Below are positions 37,201 through 52,200 of a stretch of DNA of 64,000 nt, piece by piece. A program made the position numbers and the translations under genes. Source of the DNA: Lichenostomus cassidix (Eukaryota; Chordata; Aves; Passeriformes; Meliphagidae); assembly GCA_008360975.2 (NCBI GenBank), contig CM039183.1:55912850-55976849 (forward strand), read 5' to 3'. Position 1 is the stretch's first letter. Every line of letters begins with the position of its first letter. The notes under the pieces are model-generated. The model was not told where the DNA came from and did no database searches. It worked only from the letters and a program-made list of their open reading frames with translations.

Positions 37201-40200
37201 AGATACTTTGGTTTCAGTCTGTGGACAATCAAAAAACTGTGCTTTTCAAACAACTTGTTAATGTTGGGACCTAGGCTTACAGAATCACTGAGTGCATGAA
37301 TAAAGGTGTAGTGAGGCTTCAGAGTCTTCTGGGATGACTGGGTAGATTGCATTTGTATTCAAACTGCAATTGCATGTAATGTAGTATCTTCTCTGAGGAG
37401 TGTGGCATTTTAGAGCACTTGATGCTGTTATTATTACACATTTTAGGAATGAAACATATTTTTATTTCCTGCTGATGGGGGTCTCAGCTCATATGCTGTT
37501 GAGGCTTCAGTTGCCTGTGGATTAGAAAAGAAAGCATCTGAGTGTTTTAACATGCTGCTTTGGGTGAGACTGGAATGTGGCAGGTGGGGTGAGATTGAGG
37601 AAGTCTGTTCTCTCCAGGGAAGTGTGAGAACTGGAGGCTTGTGGAGGTTTTGTTCCACACTTCTTGTGGAAAGAGGAAGGCAAAACAGAACTAGGTGATG
37701 ACTGAGCAGCATCAAATATTCCTCTGTATGCAAACCTTGAGTTCCTGAGTGCCTCAGTGCTACTGCGTGGAAGTGGATTTAGCAACAGATGTACTGTGGT
37801 CTTGCCAAGGCAGTTTGAAATGACTTTCAAGGGTTAAGCCACAAATCTTGTTCAAGTAGGATATGTTTTTAACTACCCTGCAATAAAGTGAGAAATCAAG
37901 GCAAGTAGTTAACATTGTCATTGAATTTTGCTTTGTTCTATTGGTCAAACTGTCCAAGTTTTGTTCTTGCTCATGCCTCTAGATGCACTGGAGCTTCCTC
38001 ACCATCACACTGAGTTTACAACATGCTAATGGGTTATCAAGCTTGTTTGTTAAAAAATAAAAAAAATTACTCCTAGTGAGAAAAGAGGAATCTCTCTGAT
38101 CCAGGTCTAGGCAGGTGTAGACTCCCAGTTACCTAAACCAGCTAAACCACATACTTGTCTTCAAGTAATCTAGATAATGAGGTTACCTGTATGCCAAAGC
38201 TGAGGGCAGCTGGAAGACTTTTATTTGGGGAAGAAGGGCAATTTGTCAGCTGATAAATTTTGTTAAGTTGTAAGCTTTCTTCAAATATGGGCTTAATCGG
38301 TTCTCTTTTTCATTCTTTCAGAAAAAAAAAAAACCACTGCAAACAATTGTTTTGTTTCTTAAATATCAGCTGTGCAAGGACTGACAGCTGTAGGACTGCT
38401 TGTTGCTCCCAGCTTTGGGAGGTGCTAAGGCTATATGTTCCATGGCAGTAATCAGTCTGTATACCAGGGAAGCCTAGTGGCTATAATGCTGTGTGTCACT
38501 GTGATGTACCAGGGTTTGCATGGAGACCCCAAAGGCCTCTTCTCTGCACTTTTATTGATTAATCCTAGAAGGTGTAAGCAAATGCTTAGTTTATGAGCAT
38601 CAGTGAGGATAGAAATGATGTGGTAGTTATTTAACTTTCTAACTTACCATGACAATGACATCTAGTGACTCATGGTTCATGCAGTTGGACTACTCCTAGA
38701 AAATGGAGATATTACTTTAAGTGTTTGTTAACCTGATGGTGAAATGTGCACCTTGTCCAGCTGCATAGGATGAGGGGACATGAAATGATGGCTGCCACCT
38801 AAATGCCCCTTTCTTCTGGACAACTGATTATATGTCTTCCATGATTTCCATTTTCCTGCTAAGTGGCTGAACAGATGGAATCAATGAACAGAAGGTGTTG
38901 TGGACAGTGCCTTTGATACTGCTTTAGCACAACTGTGTAATATGAAGTGTTTGCTGCTAATTTTTGTGAACAGTACTAGCTGATCTGTAGTGTGTTGCTT
39001 TGTGGAAGGAACATGTATCTGAAGTCATGAAGGAGCATGAGTTATCATTGCAGAGGGAGCTTGATGTTATAGTAAAAGTGGCTGCAGCTCTGGAAGAAGC
39101 TGGTCGTGTTTGGGGTTGATATTCCTTGCTCTGTGAGCAAGGGTGTGATGAGGCATGTGCCACTGAAGAGACTCTTGCTAAAACTTCTAACAAGTTCTCA
39201 GACTAATTGTAAGCATGGAAGGGGGAAGAGAGCATGTGTGTTGGCCTGTAGTAAACAAGGTATACTGGCTTAACTTATTTTTTCTTCAATATTACTTTAA
39301 CTGAGAAAATTGGAATCAGCTCACAAGTGCCTTTAATGCAATGTACTGTGTTTTTAGCACTGAGAGAAACTAGTGCTTACAGAGCACTGAGCTAAGTGCT
39401 CAGATGGTGCTGCCATAAGTTCTCTGCTAAATGGGGGCTTGTAGTTTTATACATTTATAACTGGAGAGGTTTTAAGTCGTGCATATTGTTACTATATGCA
39501 TTCGTTGCCTAGAAAGTTGTGTTGGCTTCCTTCTGCTAATCTGTGGAAGAAAAGAGGACGCCTTGACAGTATCTTCTAAGCAATGACGTGATAAGTAACA
39601 CTCTTGCTCTCCAAGCAGTATGTAGCTCTTAGGTTTAAGAGACCTATTTAGCACCTTGGCTAGCATCAGTGCTGGAAGCTGGAAAACCTGAAGATGGTCT
39701 TTTGATAACACAGGAAATGTAAAAAACAAAAACTACATGTATCATCTTTCTGCCTAGTTTTTTGACTTCTGCTCCTCTTGGTCTCTAGGCTGTGTTACAT
39801 GGGTGTGGTATAGTTTTGCTTGCCTTGAGTGAGGAGATAACAGGCTGGGCAAAGTTCCAACAAATGTATTTTCTATAATGAAACAACATTTGGCCTAGGT
39901 GCAGAGCTACTAACTGCAATGATTACAGATTTGACTTGATTTCTCCCTAGTGTGGATGTAAACTAAAATGGAAAGGGGGAAGCTGATCAATACACACACT
40001 TCATAGCATTTTCTATAGTTCAAAGTAAATTAGTTTGCAGAATTAAAATCTACTTGTCAAACAAAATGAATAGGCTGGAGTTAGCATGTAAGATCTAAAA
40101 TGGGTTAGTGTTTAATATTAACCAAAATGGGCTTGAGCAGGAACATCTAAGTGGTCTGAGCTGGTGCTTATCATGACTTGAAATGTGTTCCACCTTTCCT

Positions 40201-43200
40201 CTTCACGTTAAGTGCTGGGGAGGAGAGCAATGTGCAGTGACAAAGCACTGTCCTGGCTCTCCATGCAGCGTGTGAGCTGTGCTACAGGGGATGGGAGATT
40301 GGGGGATTTGCACTAAGGCAGTGGATCTGTGCTGGGTTTGTCTGCAGACAGTGTCAGTGCACAGGCACCAGTGTGTTCTTCATTAAGTAGATTAAAGGTT
40401 AAGTAGAGCCAGCAATGTGCACCTGCAGCCCAGAAAGCCAGCTGTATCAAAAGCAATGTGTCCTGCAGGTCGAGGGAGGTGATTCTGCCCCTCCTTTCCT
40501 TCTGGTGAGACCCCACCTGGACTACTGCATCCAGTTCTGGGATCCACAGCGCAGGCAGGACGTGGACCTGTTGGAGCAGACTCAGAGGAGGGTCACCAAA
40601 ATGCTCACGGGGTGGAGCACCTCTCCTATGAAGACAGAGTGAGAGAACTGAGGTTGGTTAGCTTGGAGAAGACTCCAGGGAGACATTATTGCAGCATTCC
40701 AGTGCTTATAGGAGGCTTAAAAGAAAAACAAAGACAGACTTAGCAGGGCTTGTAGTTATAGGACAAAAGGTAATAATTTTAAACCAAAGGAGGGTAGATT
40801 CAGACTAGATACAAGGAATAAATTTCTTTATGATGAGGGTAGTGAGGCACTGGAACAAGTTGTTCAGAGAGGTTGCAGATGGCCCATCCTGAAAATGTTT
40901 GAGGTCAGGTTGAACAGGGCTCTGAGCAGCTGATCTAGTTGAAGATGTCCCTGCTTATTGCAGAGGGGTCCCTTCTAAGCAAAACCATTCTATGATAAAT
41001 TCTCTCTTATCTTGTACTGATGCTATTATTATAAATGGTGTAAAGGCTGAGAAACTGATAAATAGAAATTGGTAGAAGGAAAAGTGAATTGTGATTGAAA
41101 CTAGTTAACAGCTTTCCGTGTTCCTAAGGAGGTGACTAGTTTGTAGTAGCACCCGCTGTTGTACTTTTATTTTAAAAAGTGTTTGCTGAAAACCTTTAAG
41201 AAAATAGTGTTTTATTTGTAATATATACTCTATCTTGGATCTGATCTTCCAAATCAGAAGATTCACAAAGTTCATCTTCGGTTGTGCTGTCTTCAAGTGA
41301 ACTGGTATGTTTTTTGCTGCTCAGTGGTTGAAACTAGACTGTTGTCTGTTGAGCTTTTGTGAAAGCATTGTATTATAACACCCATTTTTCCCCCTCTCAT
41401 TTTTAAACCCTAGGTGACTTAGCCTTGCAGAAAGTTTCTGAAAATCTTCTGGAGCACAACACTACACGTAACTGCTTGCAGCAAGGCAGTGAACACCAAA
41501 TTCAAAGCAGTATTAACTTCCTGTGTGGGAAAACACTGGTAAGTTTAAATAATGTGCTCTTATCTTCAATGGAAATGACAAGTACTCCAGACTTGCTTTT
41601 TAAGGAGACTTGCAGTACTTTTGGATGTACTGATTACTGAGCTTCACAGCTTAAAGAAGAGCCAGTTATGTTTTACCGTCAAGTTAAAGTCATGATTTAT
41701 TGTGGCTTTCAAAATTCAATCCCAGTAGAAAGTAGTTGGAAGTCTGCAGCTTAGCTCTGATTATTGGCTCTTCTTTGTCTTTAATGTTTTTACATGGTTT
41801 GCACTGAAGAATTTTATTAGCTTAATATGGAGGAATGAGCCAACAGTGTACAGGGTGCCATAACAATGCAAGCTGTTGTTTAATTGTTGGCTGTGCCTGA
41901 GCTGTGGACCTGGCATGACTGTTTAATAGAACAATATTGAAGAAAATAACTGACCTCTGTTATGGGGCAGCATAGTTGACAACAGTAAGCCTCAGGATTG
42001 GTCTGCACATTGTTGAACTTACAGTGCTTATACAGCCAGCTGGGCTTCTGAGGAAATAGTTTTTTGTGAGAATCTGTTTGAACTGTGATTGGAGATCCCC
42101 AAAAAGTTTCTAGGGGCCTGAATGCATGCAGTTCACTTCAAAGTGCTTTTGGAGTTACACCCTTCACTCACTTAACAGATACAACAGCTCAGTAGAGACT
42201 GTGATCAGTTCACATATTTGTGTGTATCTTGGAGAAGTATTGATGCCACTGTTGGCACTGACAATGCTGTTGCATACCTCCTCTTGGAAATCCAGCCAAT
42301 TCAAACAAAGTGCCAGTGCAGCAGAGACTTAAATGCTTCCTGTTCTGTTTCAGCAGATGACTCCTTAAACTACATTAAAAATTATTGCTCAACTTCAACT
42401 GTAACACCAGATCATACTGATCTTCAGACTTCTAGTTAGCTCTGTTCTAAGACGTGTTCATCATGTGACATAGTAAAAGGATTTTGTAATAGTGTCTGGA
42501 ACAACTTGTTTCCTCCCCTTTTATGGCAGGGTTAAATGAGAGAGGGAGTCAGTTTAAGTATGCTAAAGTGCTTCTAGCTGAGGTGATGGAGGGTGAAGTG
42601 AAAAATTGTTGTCTTTTCACTGAGACCTTCAGTTAAACATCCAGTTCTGAATCATGGTAGAGCCCCCATCTTGAAATATATACAAATGTGTATAATGTGA
42701 GCCAATAAAAATACACAGCTAAGGTCAGGGATGTTCTTTCTGTATAGCAGAAGAGGCTGCTAATCAGTTGTTTTTGTAAGGTAAAAGACAGGGAACTGAT
42801 AAACCATGTATTGCCTCACTGTGTTAACCTATTTATATGCATTTCTATTGGTGTCTCCCTTCCAGTAGGCAAATATAACTGGTACTCCTGTCATTATCAG
42901 TGGGCATAGTGAGCACTTCTAATATGCAGTAACTGTATTCCATCTTTTAGGACTGGCACATGTTAATTTGAGTATTGGTGCATATGTAGCACCAGTTTGG
43001 CATCCTGCATCTTCCTGAGTTGCCCAACAAAGTTGTTACATAACAATCTTGCTTTTAACAAGTACCATTAAGAAACTTTATGCCCTTGTTCTGTGATGTG
43101 CTGTATTTTGTTTTTCTTAATCTCTTGGATAAACTTCTTAATGTCTACAGATCTAGTATAAAACCAATCTGTTTTTCAAAGAATTATTTTTTCCCATTTA

Positions 43201-46200
43201 AATAGGGTACTCCTGAATTTGTAACAGCAACAGAGTGTGTGCACTATTTTGAATGGAGGACCTTTGCAGCTTGCAAGAAAGACTTGTTTAAACCTGTGAA
43301 AGAGGTAATCTATGTACTATCAGCAGATACTCTTCACATAGAGGACAATTTTAATCTAATTACCTGCCCCTTCCCAAAATAAATCCGAACAACCTCCATA
43401 AACTTACGTTTTTTCATAGGTATGTAAAACATATATGTTGGAATTTGGTGGGGCTGAGAATTTTAAATAACTCTTCAACTTTTTCTGTGCACTGGATGCT
43501 TGTTCATATTAAAACTCTTCTAAAAGCTGGAGCAAGAGTCAAAATTTGGATGGCTCATTTTAATCAGCATATCTAGCTTTGGCTTCCTGAAGAAAAAAAA
43601 CTTTTCCAGATATTAACTGGGCTTCATATATGCCTGTTCATAACTTCCTCCTACTTGTGTAGCATGGCTTACATGTAATTTTTTTTGTTGCTGTTCTAGG
43701 TCCCTTGCTATGTGTTTGAAGGTCTAAAGAAACATGACTTGAATCCGCTCATCCAAGTTTCAGGACACTACTTAGTGGATGATTCCGATGATGATTCCTT
43801 GTTCATAAATGTCTGCAGGGACTTAGGTTTGAATGGTTGCTTGTGTCACCTGTTAGTGTATAAATTCCTTGTAGTGTGGTTCTTTGCCATTGTCTCCATT
43901 AAGGTTGTCCTATGTACAAAGATTAGTATTTTAAGACTTAGACAATTATTTAAAACTCCCTACCCTCCAAGTATTGAGGTGTTCAGAGATATGCCCCTTC
44001 TGGATGGGCAAGCAGTGTTAGTACAGTTAAAGTCACTTTTCTAAAGTGGGAGAATGCAGCTTGTCTTGTATCTGCATTTTTTTGCTGCACTATAGGACCG
44101 ATATTGTTCATAGGGCTTCATGTGCTCTAAATTTATTCATTTGGACTCCAGTTTGTCGCCCAGTTCCTGATGAGTGTGACAAGGTGCATCTAACATACCG
44201 TTTAGGTGCTTACCAAAGTACTGGTGCACAGCTAGCACTTTGTTCTCAGATGAGTGCTATACGCATAAGGAATTAAGCCAGCAAAATCACGTATTTGAAA
44301 CTTGGTGGAAAGTTTCGCTTTTCCCACTGTGTTTTTCATTCTGCAGTTAAATGTGTATTTTGTGCCCCCGTTAAAGGTTTAATACTTCTAGTTTTATTGA
44401 GAGTCTTATTCTTTTAAACATCCCACTAGTTATGAAACTTTTTGCTGACAGCTTTGAATCAGATGGTTAATAAGAAACAAAGAAGGGGATAAAACCTTTT
44501 CTGTAAGGAGGGGTTACCCATTACTTGCTTGTGGGGAAAAAAAAATACTTGGCCCACTTCTAGAAGCTTTCAAAGCCCTAAGTATCCAGCAGCTGTACTA
44601 GCAAACAGCTGCAGCTGCTTTGGCAGGAAGGATGAATTTGCTGTTCCAAACCAGGGCAGCATGAATTACCACAAGCACTCCAGGTTTTGTCTTGTCAGTT
44701 TCACGTTTTAATGTAGCCTGGTTTTTAGAAGTATTTTTAGAAGAGCCCACAGATGAAATGGCAAGATACTTCAGGTAAAGCAGGGCTTAGAAACTAAATC
44801 CTATGACTTCTTTTCTATGTACTATAACCAGGAAGTTCAAGTGGAGAGACCAGAAACTGCCCAGCTGGCAGTGCTGCTTGCTTGTTACATGAAGGTCTGG
44901 CATATGATGTTGGCCGTCCAAAGGAGCAGCTGAAACTTCAAGACAAAGACAGGTACATAATTTTTGTGGTAGTACTTCTGTGGATACTTCAGTCATCTGG
45001 AAACAACACTCTTGGTCACAGATGAGTGTATCAGACTGTGGTGGCCTGGGAAGGAGTAAGGTGATTGTGTATTTGTGTCCTGAGGTACAGAGAAGCCAGC
45101 GAGAGGTGTGGCTAATCTGAAGCCAGGCTGTTACTGCTCTGTTGTCTTCTGCCTGTTAAATTGAGTAGAATAATAATGGATAGCTGGGAAGTTGGGGTGA
45201 TCATCCTGTTCTGTCATCCAAGTCATCTTGCTATTTGTCTCTCCTTGTCAGATAATTACCATGTTTTATTCTTGTACTCCTGCCTCACCTGATCCTACCC
45301 AGTTGCCTTGCTCCTGTCAATTTACCGATGAGTTCATTTTGTTGTTAATTCTGGGGGCAGAAAGGAAAGAGTTTATACATAGAGAGATGGTAAAGTACAG
45401 GAATGTGGCAAGACCTGAGTGGATATTACTTGCAAAAGTTGCAAGAACATTTGCTGCATCTGCTCTCCAGCAGCAGTTTTGAGAGCAAAGCTGTGAGTGT
45501 TCCTGTGACAATCAGCTACGTTATTGCTACAGTATGGGTTACAAGGCACTCAGCATAGTCTTAACTAGGGCACCAGAAAATAATGTATCAAGTAATTTTG
45601 CTGGGACTATTTCAATCTTTATTTAAAATAAAATCCAAGATTAAAGGAATGAGGACCTCCATAAAAGTTGCTTCCAGGAGCAGGGCTGTATTATTATATT
45701 CTGCCTGAGTGTCTAGCAAAGATTGAGTGCTTCAAGAATATCCTTCTTCTGTACAGTGCAGTGTCTTAATTGTCTTTTTGGTTTGTTGTTTTCTATTTCT
45801 AGGCTTGTATTGAGTTATGAGAGAGAATACAAGCATGATGAAGAAAGGCCAGTCTTCTGCCTAGGCCATAATCCAGCAGTGACAATCACTTTTGTTTGCC
45901 CATCAAAGAGGGGAGAAGAGGTAACTTCAGTGTTTTACTTTCTGTTAACTGGTTGGTCTTTAACTTTTGCGTGCATTATCTTTCGTTTTTATTCAGGCCT
46001 GAAGAAAGCATAAGTATTCTGGGCTGTAGGCTGTGAAGAGGGTGAGATTCTAGATAGAATCTTAAAGTCTTCTAGAACTTAAGAAATAACAACTTGAATA
46101 TAATTTCCCCAGGAGTGTGTTGTCTCTTGTATCGGTGAATTTGGTTGTCCCTTTACAGGTTCAAGGCTTTCCTCTAAGCATAGGGTGGGCTTAGTGTAGA

Positions 46201-49200
46201 GTAAATCCTTGTCACCTTGGCATGGAGCTTTGCTTGCTATTGAGCACTCTTCAGTCAGGCTGGGCATGCTTATAGCTGTTGCCTGTTACTTGGCTTTTTT
46301 CTTAATCTGTTCTTCCTCAGGGGAAAAAAAGGGAGCTAGTAGGTGTCATCACATGGCAGGAGACTGTCGCTTACTAAGCAAGCTCATGAATTCTTTTTAA
46401 CTTTACTAAAAATCTTTAGTGTTAAGCAACAACTCAGTTTATGCCTGATATTGTTTTAGTCTGGCTTGCATGCAGTCTGACAGTCACTTCGATGTGATGC
46501 TGGGTAATTTCAGCAACCTGCACTCCTTGAATTGGGCCAAAGTGCCAATTGCTATTGCTTTGCCATTTTATATAGTAACGCTTTTTATTGCAGGTTAGTG
46601 AAGAGGGAAATCTTATCTGGCTAATTTTTGGTTTAATGTTTAGTCCCTCATCTGACCTAGATAGGTACTCTGGTTACTGTAGAAACAAACCTGGCTCTTG
46701 TCTACTGTTGCTTTGTACTGCATTGCTACAGCTGTGCACTCTTGTAGTATGAGTACAATTACTGATGAAACTGGTGCCTGTAACTTACCTGATGCCTGTG
46801 TATCTGCCAGTTGTTCCAGTGGATGGCAGAAATACAGATTTATGGAACAATTTGAATTTCTAATGTTTTGCTTTAAAGTGAGGAAAATCAAGACTACTGC
46901 TTCTCCCAGATGTGCAAAAATATCTCGCTACAGAAAACTCATCTGACAGAAGTACTGGCTAAAGGGTTCTCAAATGTCTGTCTTGATTTGGACCAAGGGA
47001 ATCAAAGTTGCTCAAACACCAGTGTCTAAAAGTCTGCTTTGCCTTCAGAGAACATTTGATTTCTATTCCCTGCATTGAGGACTTCTCTGAGGCAAACACA
47101 ATCCATGCTTAGGCTATTTGAGCTCACATCTTTGCTTTTCCCAACATGGTACAGAAAAGTACTTTTTAAAGTACTATTTGCTGTCTTTCTCCTAATGCCT
47201 GATGTTTTACTTCTACTTAGACTTTTAATAGTTTGCCACATCATTTATAAGACCTGTTTTATTTCTTCTCAACACCTGTTTCTGAGGGGCCAGAAACAAT
47301 GTTTGCACATCTTAAGTAATTTAGAGGTGGAGTTGTTACTGATCTTAAGGGAATGTGATACTGCTGCTTTAAAGATTATATTTCAAGTAAGTTTAAATTC
47401 TCTTCACTTCTGTATCAGAGTGCAGGTCCCAAACTTACAGCAAAAACAAATTGCCGGTATGAGATAGAGTGGGTTACTGAGTATGCCTGTCACAGGGATT
47501 ACCTGGAGAGTAAGAACTGTCTTCTGACTAATGAACAACATGATATCTCCATTGATTTAACTCCACTTAAACAATTTTCAGGTAAGCTCAGTACTTCTCT
47601 TTAGTTTTGGTGGTTGTTACTAGCCGCTGTTGCATTTCCGTATTTAGGGACAGAAAAAATGTCTTCTGTTGGTATTTGGAGTTTCATGTCTGTCCTGATG
47701 TGTGTTACAACACTTTTTTGTTTGTTATTCATTCAGGATATATCTCACCATATTTAGCCAAAGATGACAAAGAGGGGTATTACTATTACTTGAATGTATG
47801 TGGGAAAACGACTGCAGGTAACTGTGATGACGGTACAGAATATATTTCATCTTGCCAAGTAAAACTTTCAAGTAACCAGCAGAAAGTGGCAGGAAGATTT
47901 GCAAACCAAACCTTAAGGTGTGTAAGTGCTCTTTAGCCATTGATCTTTGTTTCCTGCTTTGATGCTTACTTACTTGTCATGTAATCAATAGTTGACATAA
48001 AATGCAAGCATTTTTGCTCACTTTTTTGTTAGAAAAAGAGTAAGAGTATACCAGGATAGCATTAACAGAGGAGACTGTGATGTTGGCAGAGGCCATTGTC
48101 TAGAGAGGAAGACTTCCACTGACTCAGTTGTCCCAGTTGCAGATAGTGCTGAACTGCCTCTTGCCCTCCTTTTCACAGGTTTTACATGTAAAGCAGTATC
48201 AGAAGAAGCTGATTTCCAAGTGGCATATAGGGACAATAGTTTGCGTGAGATTGTAAAGCAGAGATTAGTTTATGTAGATATGATCTTCCATTTTGTCTGT
48301 GAGATTTGTTGAAGTGATCTTCCAGGACGTATGACTTCCTCTACTTGCAAAAAAAGCCACGCAATAATTTAATGGGAGTAGATATTCTACAATACCTAGG
48401 GGAGCTTTACAGCATTCTTCAAACTCTATAGAAATTAATGAAAAGTCATTAGAAAAATCAATGGATGCAAGCCTTTGTTGCTGTAGAAATGTCAGTGTTG
48501 ATGTTGAACTAGCATTTGTTTTCCCTTGGGATAAGACAATTAATAAATAAGCAAGAATGTGACTTCTGTTATATGAAGAACACTGTATGATTGTCTGATT
48601 GTCTGACCTCACAATTCTGTCTAAAACTGACTTCTTACCCAGATACTCTGATGGGGATCTCACTTTAATTTATCCGAATGGGGATGCATGTAGTTCTGGC
48701 TTTCAGAGAATGACTGTCATAAACTTCGAGTGCAATGAAACAGCAGGTGAGTTTAACAAGCTGAGACAGCGCTGCTCAGAGTTTGACTTTTGTGCTTACT
48801 TGTAGACCTTATGTTCAAATGAATGCTTGCTTTGAGCCACAGCTAACACAAGAAATAAATATTGTTACAGTAAGTGCTAATTTCGATGGCTGGCAGGATG
48901 TGCTGTGCAGTAGCAACGCTAGTCTAAATTTACTCTGATTAAGAAGATGGAAGTATAAAAGAGCCCTTTTTTTCTTAGCCAACAGTAAAAAAACCAGAAA
49001 TACAAGTCTTTTGCAGCAAAAGGATTTTTTGTCTTCCCTGCTCATTGCTAGTCCTCAACTCTCCCTGCTTTTTTCCCCTTCCCCCACTAGAAACCTAATA
49101 TCTGTTCATCTGTTTTCCATGTTAAGGTAATGATGGTAAAGGAACTCCAGTATTCACTGGTGAAGTTGACTGCACCTATTTTTTTACTTGGGATACAAAA

Positions 49201-52200
49201 TATGCATGTGTTAAAGAGAAAAAAGATCTCCTTTGCAGAGTTGCTGATAAGAAAAAATACTATGACTTGTCACCTCTTATCCGCAGTTCAGGTATGGCAA
49301 TAAAAACTGGCTTTCAGTTACTTTTGTCCTAAGTTTACATGGCATCTCTAGTGCAATTCTTTAGCTGAATATTAGTCAGCTTTTGCTGTTCTTAGTGAAT
49401 TTCTGGGATGCTGGTGTTTGCTTCCCTCATTCCAAACAGACTGAGTGCCTTGTGAAAGTAGCCATGTCCATGACTGCCTTGGTTGCTGCCATGTTAAGTG
49501 GTTTTAAGTCACAGAATCACAGTTTGGGTTGGAACGGACCATTAAAGATCATCTAGCCTGACTCCTCTGTCATGGGCAGGCACAACTTCCACTAGACCAG
49601 TTTGCTCAAAGCCTCATTCAGCCTGACCTTGAATACTTCCAGGGGCGGGGCATCCACCATCTCTGGGCAACCTGTGCTAGCCAGGATCCACCATGGCTCA
49701 GCAGCTTCCTCCCAGTGCTTTGCACAAAGGGAATACCTGTGGACCCATCCAAAAGTGGCAGGGACAGATGCAGGGCTTCATGGGACTGATGCAAGTATAG
49801 TCTCAGCTGGTGGGGGCATGGAGCTGAGATCAGGGCTTCTGTGTGCTGGGGATGCTCTGAAGGGAATGTCATCACACAGATGTGGGTCCTCTGTAAGGCA
49901 TTTTGGCATGGAGATGCTAGAATGATTTAGCCAGATGACTTGTCCTTAATGATCCTCTGTATTTCAGAGTCAGCCCAGAACTGGGAAGCTGTAGACATTA
50001 GCTTTTCAGAAAGGAAACATTACTACATCAATGTCTGCCATGAAGTGTGGAAGAGAGGAGGAGCTTCCAGCTGTTCAGATGGTGCTGCTATTTGCTCTGT
50101 AGGTGAGTCAAGGGTTTTTGTTGGTGGTGTTTCTGGAGTTTTTTTGGTTCATTTTTTTTTTTAAGCCTCTGATGGCTTGGCATTTTCTCTAAAAATGGGG
50201 TTGGTTTTCCTGAGTGCCTTCATTTTTTCGAGGAAACAGAAGGTTAAGAGCATGTTTCTCTTGTGATTTTAAAGATACCTGAAGAAATAATGCAGGTGGC
50301 TTTTTCTAATTAAAGAGCTATAGGCTTTGTAGCATGGTTTGGCAAGGTAAAACCAAACTACTAATGATGTTTTCTTGTTAACTAGACAAATGGAAAGTCT
50401 TAGTATCTAACAGAAGCTTCACTTCTTTTCAGAGAAATAAAAGTTCTGTATTTACTGTCTTTACAGATAAGCATAACAACAGTAAGAATCTTGGAACATT
50501 TGTATCTTCTCCTAAAAAGGTTGGAGAAAATATTCAACTTATCTATTCAAATGGAGACAACTGTGGTTCTGGGAAAGAAAAAATCCATACTGTCATCACT
50601 CTAATATGCAGACCAGGTGAGAACATCCACACCCTGTTCATTGGTCCAGTTAAAAACTGAAGGCCATATAATAAGCCAAGATATGAGTGCTAAGTATTAG
50701 CTTGTGCTTTTGTCTTTTATGTCTTTCTATGCAAAAGCTTGAACCATCATGGTTTGTTTGCTAGCATGGTGGTAATGTAATGTAGGTGTTTTGTTATGTT
50801 TATATTTATGCAAATACTCTTTAAAAATCCTTGAGTAAATCTCTTGAAATAAGATTCTTCCAAAAATGATTAAAATATTTGTAAGTGTTTAAAACTGCAC
50901 AAATATCTGGAAGCTCTATGTGAAGCACTTTCATTCCCTAGATTGTCTTGATGGGAAAGAGTGGTTCTGAACTGAGATCAGATACTTAAGCCTTCTTTTC
51001 CAATGTGTGGTTTCTATCTAAACCGCTGGCAGTTTATGAAGAGCAGAAACATTTGCAGAAGTTAATATTGTTTATATTAATTATATTAGCCTGCTAGTTA
51101 ACTATCTCCCAGGGAAATAGAAAATTTGTGTTCTTCTTCCTCAGCCTGAGGAAGCTGAAACTTTCAAGTGTGTTGGCTGTTGGGATCAGATTATGCACTC
51201 TTTCCTAATTAAGCTGTTGCTTTGTAGTAAAACACCACTTTTGTGTATCACAGTAGACTTTTTTTTAAAATATTGAGATAGTTTCAGGAGCAGATTGAGC
51301 CCTGCACCTTTACTTCTGGGCTAAACTTTTATCTTGGGGAGGAGGATGGAAAGACTTCGTGAAAAATAATTTTGGTTTTATTTTCAAAGAAGAGGTACTT
51401 TAACAGTTATCTTGATCTCCTTTTGAGAAGAAATTAGTGTTCTTAGGTGTAGATTCCTTGTTCCTGTTGGCAGCGTGGCTGTTTGTATGCATAACATGTT
51501 GCTCTTGTGATACCAGGTGATCTAGAAAGTGCTCCAATCTTGATGTCTGAGCGTGAGTGTTCATACGCATTTGACTGGTATACTGCTGCTGCATGTGTCC
51601 TGTCTAAAACTGAAGGAGATGACTGTCAAGTTTCTGATCCTCAGGCAGGTATGTATTTCTGTTCAGCAAATTGAAGGTCGTTAGGGATAAAACTTGTGCC
51701 ACAACACACAAATCCTTTTGATACTCAAGAGCAAAGTGAGTTCAACCTAATGCTAAGCACTCATGGTTTTAACTACGTGCATATGGCAGACCAGAACATC
51801 ATGAGCTTAATACTACTCTAGTGAATGTAGGAAAATAGATGTAAAGTGTATTTTACTGAAGTAAATCTCTCTTTATAAGAAACCATGCTTTTAGTTTGTC
51901 TATTTTGTTTCTGGAACAGTAATTACATAGAAGGAAACTTTTCAGGGGGAGGTGAACTAGCCATGTGACTGACTGAATCAAAACCTGTGAGAGATACCAA
52001 GACAAAATCGAACTGATAAAGTTTATTCCTTCCTGATTAGGCTTCTCTTTTGATTTATCTCCTGTGGCCAAGGAAAAAAATTACTATACAGTTGATACTA
52101 AGGAGTACTTGTTTTACATAAGCGTCTGTGGCAGTCTGCCTGATGGCCTGTGTCGCCCAAAATCGGCAGCTTGCCAAGTAACTCGAAGGTGAGTAACTAA

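Noticed and set aside
40415..40642. Possible host gene fragment
   Set aside because: It is the degraded C-terminal reverse-transcriptase region of a CR1 LINE, not a host gene.
36132..41413. Airn-like antisense imprinting RNA
   Set aside because: No CpG island or antisense exon signal is visible in intron 2.
47420..47424. Alternative IGF2R exon 8 acceptor at GCAG
   Set aside because: It would put the repeat 3 codons out of frame with exon 7; the acceptor ending at 47418 keeps phase 0.
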